64,000 nt of DNA from positions 1,674,001 through 1,738,000 of the forward strand of contig ML058440.1 in NCBI GenBank assembly GCA_003013855.2. Reading direction: 5' to 3'. Origin of the DNA: Liriodendron chinense (Eukaryota > Streptophyta > Magnoliopsida > Magnoliales > Magnoliaceae). The position numbers and the translations under genes were made by a program. Position 1 is the first letter of the stretch, and each line of letters begins with the position of its first letter. The notes beneath the pieces are model-generated. The model saw nothing but the letters and a program-made list of their open reading frames with translations. It searched no databases and had not been told where the DNA came from. Below are positions 36,369-48,869 of the stretch, one piece after another.

Positions 36369-37926
36369 TGCAGGCCGCCAGGCTGACATTTTTGGGACAT
36401 CCAAACACAGCATCAATCAGAATTAAGTTAAAATCTAATCAAGTCTCGTTTTCGGGCAATATTTGTATTGCAGGATGCGAAGAATACAGATGAAGATGAT
36501 GTATTGCCGGACGGTTTTAGAGTGAAGAAAGGAGACATGATGAATTATATGCCTTATGCCATGGGAAGGATGACATACATTTGGGGAGAGGATGCTGAGG
36601 AATTCAGACCCGAGAGATGGCTCGACAATGGAGTTTTCCGCCCCGAATCGTCCTTCAAATTCACTGCCTTTCAGGTCAGCAACATCTTCCTCTCCACATA
36701 TAAATCTTCCAAAATCGAAACAAGATCGACGGGGATCGGCTTAGCAGCTGATCTTACCTCCCCAAATTGTAGCTTGAACTGGAGGTCGAGCCAGACATAC
36801 TGTGGGGCTCCACTTTGGATTGGCCAATGTGCTAAGATTGCTCTGATGGGTTGATCTGGTGGGTCACAAAATCACCTCCAAATGGACAGTTGAAACGAGA
36901 AATTTTGGATGTTAGGTCTGTTTGCAGTGCATGATATGGCCCATTTGAACGTCGAATTGCTGCAATCTATGCACTGTGACTCATTGGAAGTTGGTCCCGA
37001 CAGATGAACAACTCCAGTGGACCATGGTGAGATCGGGCAGGCAATGGTACACGTTCAACAACCTATAAAAGCCCATTGATCAGGGGTTCGTTTTGCTTCT
37101 GGCAAGTCAGTATCTAGTGTCTGTCACCACCAACTGGGGCCCACATGCTGAGATGGTAATATGATTTCACCCGTCCATATTCTATTCAAAACCACAAATG
37201 AGCAATTGCCCCCAAAATGGCTTTAGAGATGATTTTTGGAGTAGAATGCGAGCCATTGAAGATCTCCTTTTCATTGTTCTGAATTCATCTAAGATAGTAA
37301 TGGTCAACTTCATCCGTTCAGCGTTAGTTTCTCACGGTGGCTGTATGGCATTGAGTCCACTGCATGGACGGGTCTAGTCATCGGACCACTCAGCATGTGG
37401 GCCCCAGTGAGCAGCAAACACACACTTGATCCTGAGTGGCAATAGAGACAACGAACTCTTAATCATACAAGATATTACTCAACTAATTGGAGTTGGTCAC
37501 CATCATCATCTTTCCACTCTATGAGATATGGACCATTCATCACGTCTGCCATACAGTGAATAAGTCCTGGACCAAAGCTCTTGCCAGTCTGCCCATCAAG
37601 TGGGTCACACGTTTAAGATAGAAATTGAGGTTAAAATAGAGAAAAACGAAAGAAAGAAAGAAAGAAAGGTCCAATGGTCTTTAGTTAAAAGATTGGCATG
37701 AGTATGCATGTGTATTGATTGAAATCGTATTGGTCAGGCGGGTCCGAGAATATGTTTGGGAAAGGAGTTCGCCTACAGACAGATGAAGATCCTGGCTGCT
37801 GTTCTCCTTCGTTTCTTCAAATACAAGCTCATGGATGAGAACAAGGAAGCTACGTACACCACCAGGTTCACCCTTCATATGGACCATGGCCTCCATCTCT
37901 TCGCTTTCCACAGGTTGTTGGACTGA
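33355..37926 (+). CDS. Cytochrome P450, CYP704 family (CYP704C-like), gene 2, 6 exons
   Basis: Exons 33,355-33,678, 34,373-34,588, 35,222-35,503, 35,653-35,988, 36,474-36,674 and 37,738-37,926, all phase 0, join to 515 codons plus TGA with no break. Domains in order: membrane anchor (residues ~10-35), the NIEHILKTNF and GDGIF.VDGD.WRHQRKLASYEFS blocks typical of CYP704, I-helix AGRDTT (310-315), ETLR (376-379), FRPERW (430-435), and heme loop with Cys459 (F-Q-A-G-P-R-I-C-L-G). A membrane-bound monooxygenase, probably a long-chain fatty-acid omega-hydroxylase by family. Exons 3-5 match gene 1 in placement and almost in length, but an extra intron (33,679-34,372) splits what is one exon in gene 1. 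The exon 2 donor (CAG|GTTCTT) is weak. It lies in the first unit of the tandem duplication. Confidence 0.92.
36329..36366. repeat. (GT)n microsatellite
   Basis: About 19 uninterrupted GT units in intron 4 of P450 gene 2. Confidence 0.95.
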
Positions 37927-39975
37927 GAATGGGTACACGGACTAGGTTTTTAATGAATGTATGGTCCGGATTATCTGTTGTTAACAAAATAACAGCCCTT
38001 TGGAGGTTGATCACCCCCATTAAACGGTCTATTAATTCGATATAATGCATGCTTTGGAATAATACTACAAGCAAGAGCCCACTCTGTTTTATATTACGTG
38101 TACGGAGAATAGATTGAAGATCATACTGATTAGATATTAAACGTTTGATTTTGTTAGGTGAGTTATAGCAATAGATAGAACCCGTTTCCCCCAGTACACA
38201 TGGCAAGGTAAATGGGAGATAGGACCGAATCCTTACCATGGTCCTGTTTATGTTTGATCTGACCGCATCAGATCTAGCGACTCAAATAATGCCATGTAGT
38301 AGGTAAAATCTCAATAAGAGACACCCCGAAGATATTCTTGGTTGCCGTAACAATTGAATTTGATTAGAATCCAAAAAATTATGAATAGCCCAAAAAGAAT
38401 AAGTCTAGCTAACTTCAATCATGAGACGCGTGTCGCATATTTCAATCACGTGCCCAAGTCAACTACTTACTGTACTCATGTCCAAGTCTCGACAATGGGT
38501 ATCTATTGAAATAAAGTTACGGCTAGTGACGGATTTGAACGATGCACCATAGTGAAGTCCTTATAGCCGAAACCACTTAAAGAAACTATGAAGTAACAAT
38601 TATACCTAGTTGGTGAGTTTCATGGCACACTATACACGCTCAAGCAAAGAACGAGTTAACAATCACCAACACGTGGCATCACAAGAGTAATTCTTGTTCA
38701 TATAGTAGGAGTAGGACGCGCGCGCGCAACCAATGGCTAACTCACGACAAACAACTTGGACACGTGGCGTTGCATAACAGACTACAACTGTCTATGAGCC
38801 CAGATGGTTATTTCTACATCAATAAAGAAGAGGAGTGACTACAAAAATCTCTCTCCAGCTACTGCCTCTAAGTTATATAAATAAAAGAAGATCAAAGAAC
38901 TTCAGGCCTTAGTCAACCCAACACAACATAAGTCTACAATATAACGCTGCTTATATTAATTTATCCTAACTAAGGAGACCTATCTACGCTACTACATTTT
39001 ACCAACTTTAGCTTAGGAGTAGTGTAATCTAGTTTGTTTATGCTATTACTACTGGATTGACTTAGCTTAAGAGTAGTGTAATTCTCTTGCTTTATGCTCA
39101 AGTCGTTGGACTAAGGAATATCTTCTTTTTTTTTCTTCTTTCTTTCAGTAGTGTAATTTCCTTCGATTATGTCCAAGTCATTGAATCAAGAAAGACTTAA
39201 AACTTCACCATCTATGCCACAGATGTTGGGTCGCCAATTATTAACTTTGTAAGTTTTTATTTTCTTTATGTGAATTAGTTTATCACTACTATAATAGTGA
39301 GAAAAAATTATTTCGACTAAAAGCAAAAATAATTCATTAGAAAGATAAATCCTTCCCTTATAAATTGCTTGATTTCTATTATAGGTGACTTGATAGACGA
39401 CCAAATTTATTAGTTCTTAGTCATAGATGGCCGCTAACAATCTCTCTGTCCATCTCAACACTTGGGTCACAAGCGTTCAATTCGAATTAAGCTGTATTAG
39501 GCTGTGGACGCCTGCCATCATACACATGTACCAAAGAACAGATTTCGAACCAAATAAATCCACAGTTAAAAAGCCACCTAAAAGAGAAGATCCTAGCACA
39601 GGGTGGGTGGTCGCCTTCAGCTTGGACCTTGAAAAATCATAAATAGTCAATTGACACGTGCAATATAAAGAAATAGCTAGGGTTGCCTTATCGGCTTGAC
39701 TTTTCTTTTCCTTTCTTCGCATTTCAAAAATTTAAATAAATAAAGTGTGTTTTCTTAATCAAATCGGGATAAAGACTAACTCTTTCATATCAATTTCCTG
39801 ACAAGAAAATCATCAAGAAATCAACGAATAAGAGGTGAAGATTGTGGATACCCGCAATCCATTAACTGTCAAAAGACACAGCGCAAGTAGACTCCTATGA
39901 TAGTTTATCACCATTTGAAAATGGTGATAATTGTTGTATTTTTAAGTGAATTTAAAAATAAATTAGTATTTCAAA
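37927..39975. other. Intergenic DNA downstream of P450 gene 2
   Basis: No gene recognised. At 38,680-38,930 there are 'acacgtggc' boxes, a CG-dinucleotide run and a TATA-like 'ttatataaataaaag' (38,874). At 39,005-39,190 'agtagtgtaat' recurs three times in an imperfect ~60-100-bp tandem arrangement. It could be a promoter-like relic of a mobile element, but no coding part follows. Confidence 0.4.
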
Positions 39976-40500
39976 CTTTTCCGTCGAGCCGGGCCATGTC
40001 CATGGCTATGGGTGCATGCAAGCGTGCATGGGCGGATGTGTCTTTTCAAGTAAGTCTGAAGGGTTGCATCCCTTCACTTTTTGTTTTGAAAGGTTATGTT
40101 TTTTCAATCCTAAGGGATACACCAATTGGGTTTAAAACCAATTGTCAAAACCCTTTATGAAAGGGTGTCCTCTACACCCTTAAGGGTGCCCACTCAAAGT
40201 CTATAAATAGACTTTCTTTATCTACTTTTAAAAGTATGAAAAATTACTTTAAAAATTGTTTAAGTGTCTTGTCTTTCGGGTTAAGACTACCAATGGTTCA
40301 AGCCCGTGTACAGTGAGTGCACCACTGGGACCGGGTGATAATCGTTGTATCCTGGAGGTCGATTGCTCAGAAAATCCTGTTGCACTTAAGACGTGGTCCA
40401 AGGAGGGCAAATTCGATTTCAAGCCGAGTGATTTCAAATCACGCCTTGACTTCTTCAAATCGATAAGTTTTCTTTGTTTCTTATTTTAATTTTATTTTTC
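39976..40500 (+). repeat. LTR-like repeat, longer copy
   Basis: Begins 'cttttccgtcgagccgggcc'; the segment to about 40,260 is repeated at 42,524. The 3' part (gggaccgggtgataatcgttg, tcctggaggtcgattgctc) has the style of plant copia LTRs. Read as a fragment of a copia-type LTR from memory; no PBS or coding region found. Confidence 0.4.
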
Positions 40501-42523
40501 TAAATAGTTTTCTAAATACCATCTTCCAACAATCTTGAAATCGAATTTTTTTTTTTTTTTTTGGAAAACTATTTGGAAATATGATAATATATGATTCACA
40601 TGTCATATGGATAGGACTGTGCATAGATTCCATCCGTTTCAAGTTTTGTAACATGTGTGTGCATCAATACACATATATATACACTTCCTGAGGACACACG
40701 GTAAACCTGATTTGTGAGCTATGGTCCATATTATATGGAATCGTAATATACCATCTAATGGTCATGATTTTGCACATATTCTCTGAACCACCTGTGCAAA
40801 ATCATGTAAAAGGCTTTCATGCATGGGTGCTATAGCATGTTGATCAATTTTATGTCACAGACACTGCCAACCTTTCACACACACAGCAAGATCAAGATCA
40901 AGTCATATGTGGTGTCGTACTGAGTAGGATATCCACTGATCTTCCCCATCCGTGTACAAAGAGGATTGATCCAGGATGCATTTCAAACTTGGATATCATG
41001 TTGGGACAATAGTATCAAGGAGCCCTACTCTCACAAAAAATCTTCAAAACAAAGTAATAGGAACACATGTGATCTGATGATGGTCTTGTACAGACGAACA
41101 CTATCATATATGTGTAAACCAGAAATGAACGTATGCACTGACTGAGAACGGTCAGAGAATTTTAGATCTTGATATGTACAAATGATCAGGGTTGACGGAT
41201 CAGACAATGCAAATTTATCTTTTGGTATGTATATTCTGTACGGGTGGGTTCATGATTCAATGATCGAGATCATTAATTTGGACTACTGATCAAACATCTG
41301 TGGTCTGGATTCCTAGACAATTGGCCCTGCTCATTGTACCCATATTGTAAGATGGGCTAGGCTGAGGTCATCTTGTGCACTAGAGCTATGATCTATAGAT
41401 GGTTTTTTTTTTTTTTTTTTGTCATAGACACATGCTATTCTTTCGCACTGATAAAATCCATATCGGATTATCTCTAGTGCTTACTGCTTGGAAATGCCAT
41501 TCCTGTTCACTCGTAAGTAAGGTTACATTTGGCCCATAGTAATTTTTTTAAAAAAATCGTGACATGGAAACAGAGTCTCTTCTTTTTAGATCCCAAAAAT
41601 TGCAAATTGTTTTTCTCATGGCTTGAGAAACGTAGCCTGCACATGAAAAGAGATACTGTGGCACCACACCGAATGGGATAGACACTGATCTCCAACATCC
41701 ATATATAATGAGGATCAATCCAATAATGCTTTTACCAATGGGATTTTGTGTTGGGATTTCCACCATATCAGGAATTCTTCTTTGTAGACTACCATGCATG
41801 ATTAAAAAGAAAACACTGGAAATGTAAAAGAAAAGAAACTCCTGAATGTGATCTTCCAAAGCATCCCTGCAGAACGTGACCTGTTAGTTCAATGGTGTAC
41901 GGTCACTATCCCATGAGCCCACTAGTTCCTCACACGCAGATGCTTAGCATTCTCAATGCAATCAATAAATCTGATATGTGCCGAGGATAGAATTCCCAGT
42001 CTTGGAAATGCAGTTGTTGATAAAATGCTCCCCATGGCTTTGCACAAGCAGAGACCATGATCCTTGATCCAGTCCATTGGTTTGATGGACGTCACATGGG
42101 ATGGACTGTTCTGACAATTTCCTGAATATTTCAATCTTAAGCTATCCATCATGATCTCTCTCTAATCTCAAATCACAAGGCTGAAAAGAGAAATTCAGCA
42201 ATGGTCCACAATAATTAAAAAAAAAAAGGGCTCAAACGAACTTTGTAGGATCTTATCCATGATCACATGTGGTGTGTATCCGGTTGTTGTGTACAATATT
42301 CAAGTAAAGGTGCATGGCCAAAAGGCACCAAACCGCAGAACCAGTTTGTGTGAGTGGCATGTATAGCCGTTTACACTTCAAGGGTCAGGTTAAAGATCGA
42401 TAATCACTTGATTCCTGTAAACCTGTCTTGCTTACTCTAAATGTCGATTAAGGTCGGATAGACGTCGGCACTATTACACAATTCTTCTATCTTAACCCGA
42501 ATTGTCTTAAATTTTGAAACATA
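40501..42523. other. Unrecognised DNA between the two LTR-like repeats
   Basis: Homopolymer T runs near 40,547 and 41,403. No retroelement protein motif was found in either strand, so the flanking repeats cannot be confirmed as a pair from one insertion. Confidence 0.45.
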
Positions 42524-42790
42524 ACTTTTCCGCCGAGCCGGGCCATGTCCATGGCTATGGGTGCATGCAAGCGTGCATGGACGGATGTGTCTTTTCATGT
42601 AAGTCTGAAGGGTTGCATCCCTTCACTTTTTGTTTTGAAAGGTTGTGTTTTTTCAATCATAAGGGACACACTAATTGGATTTAAAATCAATTGTAACAAC
42701 CTTTTATGAAAGGGTGTCTCTACACCCTTAAAAAATTGCTTTAAAAAACTACAAAGCAATTTATATTCGGCATCTTTCCATTTTTTGTAA
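42524..42790 (+). repeat. LTR-like repeat, truncated copy
   Basis: Matches 39,976-40,260 closely over 'gccgggccatgtccatggc', 'gtctgaagggttgcatccc' and 'tttatgaaagggtgtc', with an internal deletion after 'acaccctta', then diverges. Confidence 0.65.
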
Positions 42791-44065
42791 ATCAAAACGG
42801 TTAATGACATTTATCCACTGGGATATACTCCGGTCAAAAAGAACAGTTGAAGTTACTCTCAGAGGAGGGGAGAAAGACGCCCCTACACGCATGGCATCTA
42901 TAATTCCCCCCTCTTCAGTCTTTTAATTGCAGTATTGCCATCATAATTTTATTTCCCAATATAAACGAGAATTGGGCCATAAGATTGTTCATGTCCTCCG
43001 TGGTCGGGGTCCAAAAAATGAGAATTATCTGGGCTGTAGTTTGGTAAAGTGGGCAAAGGATGTTTTTAATGGTGGACATTCCTTCCTTACTCTTTTCCTT
43101 ATGGTGTGGTACATTTGAGTTTTACATCTACCTCATTTTTTAGATGAATTCCTAAAATGATCAGAAAAAATGGATGGACGGTTGTGGATAAAACACCTAT
43201 ATCATGGTTGGGCCTAAAGTGCACCTAACAACCAATCATGTTGATAGAGGCAGCGTGGCTTTCGTCGATTGTGTGAGATCATCGACTAACCAAACCCGGT
43301 ATGGCCTTTAACGTGGGAGCCACGTTGACGTATGAATTCTTTATCCACACCGTCCTTCTATTTTTTTTTTTATATCATTTTAGATTACTATCCTAAAATG
43401 GAAGCAGGTCCACTTATCAGTTGCACCATAACATAGCAAATAGTGGTGATAGACTATTAATGGGCCACAAAAGTTTTTAATGAAGCCGATATTTGTTTTT
43501 TCCCTTCGTCATGGAGTGTGTGACCTCATAAACAGAATGGATGGCAAAGAAACACCGCCGAAACATTAATGTCTGTCCTAAGAAGTTCTAAACCATAGGG
43601 CATCTAATCACCACTGTCTTGTATGGTATATGGTCCACTCGATTATTGGATGTGATTCGCTTTTTTTTTTTTTTATTTTATAATAATCTAAAAAGTTCTG
43701 GAAAAAATGGATGGACGGCGTGGATACAGAATACATGCATCAAGGTGGGCCCCTGTGGTATGGGCCGAACCGTATTGGGTGAGCTCCGGTGGATCACCTT
43801 CTCAACACTCATTTAATCCTCGCTGGCCGCCGATGCCCAAACCACGTCCCAAGTAGAGGGCGCAAATTGTGGGCCTGGATTGACTCTGTTAGATCCATTG
43901 TGATTTATCCACCCGTCCATCCGTTTTTTTTTTTTTAGCTGAACTTAAGGGTTTATCAAGAAACCCAAGGTTAACCAAACCTCTAGTGGACCACACCACA
44001 GCAAATAAACGCGGTTCATGCGTTTGGTACTTGGCATCCCGATGCGACCTATCTCCTGATGCCTG
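42791..44065. other. Intergenic DNA with foldback-type fragments
   Basis: Modules 'aatggatggacggttgtgg', 'atggatggacggcgtgg' and 'gtgagctccggtggatc' occur near 43,170, 43,708 and 43,780. Fragments of the window's foldback family; no complete element delimited. Confidence 0.45.
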
Positions 44066-47000
44066 GAATACCAATTCTGATTCGGCAGAAAACGAACGTA
44101 CACGCCGAAGGAATCCATTCCGACCCTCCGAATAAATTTCGCCTGATTTTGTGACGGTCTGTTCCGATTTCTACTTGAGTCCTCAATTCAGCCAACTGCA
44201 TCCCGGGGCTTGGATCGGCTTCTGAAGTCCAGTATATCGGGGCCGAATGGGCCCGAATCGGACGTGCACACTGAAGGAACCCATCCCGACCTTTCGAACA
44301 AGTTTCGCCTAATTCGGGATCATCTGCTACGATTCCTGCTCGAGTTGTCAATTCGGCAAACCGCATCCCGGGGCTCGGATCGGCTTCTGAATTCCGGTAT
44401 ACCGGGGCCGAATGGGCTTGAATCAGACATGCACGCTGCAGGAACCCATCTCGACCCTCCAAACAAGTTCCTCCTGATTCTAGGACTGTCTGGTCCGATT
44501 ACGTCACGAGTCGTCAATTCGGGCAACTGCGTCCCGGAGCTCGGATCGGCTTCTAAAGTCCGGTATACCTGGGATGAATGGGCTTGAATTGGATGTGCAT
44601 GCTGCAAGAACCCATCCCAACCCTTCAAAAAAATTTCGCCTGATTCCGGGACCGTTTGCTCCAATTCCTACCCGAGTCGTCAATTCAGCCAACTGCGTCC
44701 CAGGGCTTGAATCGGCTTCTGAAGTCCGGTATACCGGGGTCGAATGGGCCCGAATCGGACGTGCACACTGAAGGAACCCATCCTGACCCTCCATACAAGT
44801 TTCCCCAGATTCCGGGATCGTATGCTCTGATTCCAACACGAGTCGTCAATTCGGCCAACTACGTCCCTGGGCTCGGATTGGCTTCTAAAGTCTGGTATAC
44901 CGGGGCTGAATGGGTCTGAATCGTACATGCATGCTGAAGGGACCATTCCCGACCCTCTGAACAAGTTTCTCTTGATTCCAGGACCGTCTGCTCCGATTCC
45001 TGCCCGAGTCGTCAATTTAATCAACTGCGTCCCAAGGCTTGAATCGGGTTCTGAAGTCTGGTATACTGGGGCCGAATGTGCCTGAATAGGACGTGGACGC
45101 TGCAAGAACCCATCCTGACCCTTCAAACAAGTTTCGCTTGATTCCAAGACCGTCTGCTCTGATTCTGACTCGAGTCGTCCATTCGAGCAACTGCGTCCTA
45201 GGGCTCGGATCGGCTTCTAAAGTCTGGTATACTAGGGCCGAATGGGCCCGAATTGGACGTGCACGCTGAAAGAACAGATCCAGGCCCTTAGAACAAGTTT
45301 CCCCTTATTGCGGGACCTTCTGTTCCGATTCCTGCCCGAGTCGTTAATTCGGCCAACTGGGTCCCTAGGCTCGGATTGACTTCTGAAGTCCGGTATATCA
45401 GGGCAGAATGGGCCTGAATTGGACATACACGCTGCAGGAACCCATCCCGACCCTCCGAACAAGTTTCGCCTGATTCCGGGACCGTCTGCTCCGATTCTTG
45501 CCGAAGTCGTCAATTCGGGCAACTATGTCCCGGTGCTCAGATCGGCTTCTGATGTCCGGTATACCTGGACCGAATGGGCCCTAATCGAATGTGGGCGCTG
45601 CATGAACCCATACCGCCCCTCCGAACAAGTTTCGCCTAATTCCGGGATCATCTGCCTGATTCTGGCACGAGTCGTCAATTCAGGCAACTGCGTCCCGGGG
45701 CTTGGACCAGCTTCTGAAGTCTGGTATACCGGGGCCGAATTGGCCCGAATCGGATTTGGACGCTGCATGGACCCATCTCGACCCTCCGAACAAGTTTCGC
45801 CTGATTTCAAGACTGTTTGCTCCGATTCCAGCCCCAGTCATCAATTCGGCCAACTGCGTCCCGCGGCTCGGATCGGTTTCTAAAGTCCGGTATACTAGGG
45901 ACGAATGGGCCCAAATCGTACATGGACGATACATGAACCCATACTGACTGAGTATCTGCACAAGTTTCGCTTGATTCCGGGATCGTCTGCTCCAATTCCG
46001 GCCTCATTCGTCAATTCGGCCAACTGCGTCTTGGGGCTCGGATCGGCTTCTGAAGTCCGGTATACTGGGGTTGAATTGGCCCGAATTAGACGTGCATGTT
46101 ACATGAACCCATCCCGATCCTCCAAACAAGTTTTGCCTAATTTAGGGACCGTCTGCTTTGATTCTGGCCCGAGTTGTCAATTCGGCCAAATGCATCCATG
46201 GGCTCGGATCGGCTTCTGAAGTCCGGTATATCAGGGCCGAATTGGTCCGAATCGGATGTAGACGCTGTATGGATCCATCCCGACCCGCCGAACAAGTTTC
46301 TCTTAATTTCGGGATCGTCTTCTCCGATTCCGGCACAAGTCATCAATTCGGCTAACTGTGTCCCGCGACTCGGATCGGCTTCTGAAGTCCGGTATACCTG
46401 GGCCGAATGGGTCCGAATCGGACGTGGACGCTTCATGAACCCTTACCGACCCTCTGAAAAAGTTTTTCCTGATTCCGAGATCGTCTACTCCGATTCCTGC
46501 CTTGGTCGTTAATTTGGCCAACTGCGTCTCGGGGCTCAGATCAGCTTCTGAAGTCTGGTATACCGTGGCCGAATTGTCCCGAATCGAACGTACATGTTAA
46601 ATGAACCCATCCCGATCTTCTGAACAAGTTTCGCCTAATTCCGGAACCGTCTACTCCGATTCTGGCCCGAGTCGTCAATTTGGCCAATTGCGTCCCTGGG
46701 CTCGGATCGGCTTCTAAAGTCCGGTATAAAGGGGCCGAATGGGTCTCTGAATTGGACATAGACGATGCATGAAATCATACCAATCCTTTGAACAAGTTTG
46801 GCCTAATTCCGGGACCGTCTGCTTCGATTCCTGCACGAGTCGTCAATTGGGTCAACTGCGTCTCGGGGCTTGGATCGGCTTATGAAGTCTGGAATACCGG
46901 GGCCGAATTGGCCCGAATCAAACGTGCATGTTGCATGAACCCATCCTGATCCTTGAACAAGTTTTTCCTGATTCCGGGACCGTCCTGCTCAGATTCCGGC

Positions 47001-48535
47001 TCGAGTCGTCAATTCGACCAACTGCGTCCCTCGGCTCAAATCAGCTTCTTAAGTACAGTATACCGGGGAAGAATTGTCCCGAATCGGACGTGAATTCTGC
47101 ATGAACCCATCCTAATCCCCTGAACAAGTTTCGCTCGATTTCGGGACCGTCTGCTCGGAGTTCGGCTTGAGTCGTCAATCCAGCCAACTGCGTCCCTCGG
47201 CTCGGATCGGCTTCTGAAGTCCGGTATACGGGGGAAGAATTGGCCCGAATTGGACCTGCATGCTGCATGAATCCATCTCGATCATCCGAACAAGTTTTGC
47301 CTGATTTCGGGACTGTTTGCTCCGATTCCATCCTAAGTCGTCAATTCGGCCAACTGCGTCCATGGGCTCGGATCTGCTTTCGATGTCCGGTATTCTGGGA
47401 AAAATTTAGTCTGAATCGGACATGCATGCTGCATGAACCCATCTCGATCCTTTGAATAAGTTTCACCTGATTCTAGGACCTTCTGCTTCGATTCCGGCCT
47501 GAGTGGTCAATTCGGCCAACTGCGTCCCGGGACTCGGACCGGCTTCTGAAGTCCGATATACCGGGGCCGAATTAGCCTCGAATCGGATGTGCATGCTTCA
47601 TGAACCTATCTCGATCCTTCGAACAAGTTTTGTCTGATTTCGGGACCGTCTGCTCCGATTTCGGCTTGAGTCGTCAATTCGGCCAACTACGTCCCGGCAC
47701 TTGGATCGGCTTCTAAAGTTTGGTATACCGAGGCCGAATGAGCCCGAATTGGATATGGATATTGTATGAACCCATCCAGATCCTCCGAACAAGTTTCGCT
47801 TGATTCCCGGACCGTCTGCTCCGATTCTGGCCCCAGTTGTCAATTCGGCCAACTGTGTCCCAAGGTTTGGATTGGCTTCTGAAGTCCGGTATACTGGAGC
47901 CGAATTGGCTTGAATCGGACGTTCATGCTACATGAACCCATCTTGACCCTTCGAACCAGTTTCGCCTAATTCCGGGACTGTCTGCTCCGATTCCGTCCTG
48001 AGTCGTCAATTCGGCCAACTGCGTCCCTGTTCTCAGATCGGCTTCTGAAATCCGGTATATCGGGGCTGAATTAGCCCGCATCGGACGTACATTTTTCATG
48101 AACCCATCCCGATCCTTCTAACAAGTTTCGTCTGATTCCGGGACCGTCTGCTCCGATTCCGGCCTGAGTCGTCAATTCGGCCAACTGCGTCCCGGTGCTC
48201 GGATTGGCTTCTGAAGTCTGGTATACCGGGGCCGAATGGGCCCGAATCGTATGTGGATGCTGCATGAACCCATCTCGATCCTCCAAACAAGTTTTGCCTA
48301 ATTTCGAGACCGTCTGCTCCGATTCCGGCTCGAGTCGTCAATTCGGCCAACTGCGTCTATGGGCTCAGATTGGCTTCTGAAGTCCGGTATACTGGGGCCG
48401 AATTGGCCCGAATCAGATGTGCATACTGCATGAACCCATCCCGATCCTCTGAATAAGTTTCGCCTGATTTCAGGACCATCTACTCTGATTCCAACCCTCG
48501 TCAATTCAGGGCAACTACGTCCCGGGGCTCGGATC
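44066..48535. repeat. 166-bp tandem satellite-like array, about 27 copies
   Basis: The landmark 'ccggtatac' recurs at 44,394, 44,560, 44,726, 44,892 and 45,058, exactly 166 bp apart, and onwards to about 48,390. Each unit includes 'gagtcgtcaattcggccaac', 'ctcggatcggcttctgaagt', 'aacccatcccgaccctccg' and 'aacaagtttcgcctgattcc'. Units are diverged single copies with many CG dinucleotides. Long open frames occur on both strands, but 166 is not a multiple of 3, so the frame rotates each unit and they are not genes. The array sits inside the ~28-kb duplication unit, between P450 genes 2 and 3. Confidence 0.95.
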
Positions 48536-48869
48536 ATAGTGCACACCATGATGTTAATTTGAGATCCAACCTGTTTGTCAGTTAAAAAAAGACATGGAAT
48601 AAGGTAAAACACAGAAATCAGCTTTATTGAAAAGTTCTGTGGCTGAAATAAGTTTTTAATGGTACACGGTCAATCTCATCTTTTTATATGGCGGGGTCCA
48701 TTTGAGATTTGGATCTGCCTCATTCTTTGGCTCGTGCCCTTAAATGATCCCTCCAAATGGATGGGCGGTGTGGATACAACACATACAACTTGGTAGGGCA
48801 CACACAATGTGATGACGTCACTTCAATACGCTACACTCGCTGGGTACAGCGTCCCCAGCAACCGAAATT
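48536..48869. repeat. Foldback-type fragment after the satellite
   Basis: Carries 'caccatgatgttaatttgagatccaacctg' and 'ccatttgagatttggatctgcctc' modules and 'cacttcaatacgctacac' near its end. Probably half of a foldback element; the left end may have been lost at the array junction. Confidence 0.45.

Noticed and set aside
44049..48612. Many overlapping long frames on both strands in the 166-bp array
   Set aside because: They are products of the repeat: the unit length is not divisible by three and similar text appears in rotating frames.
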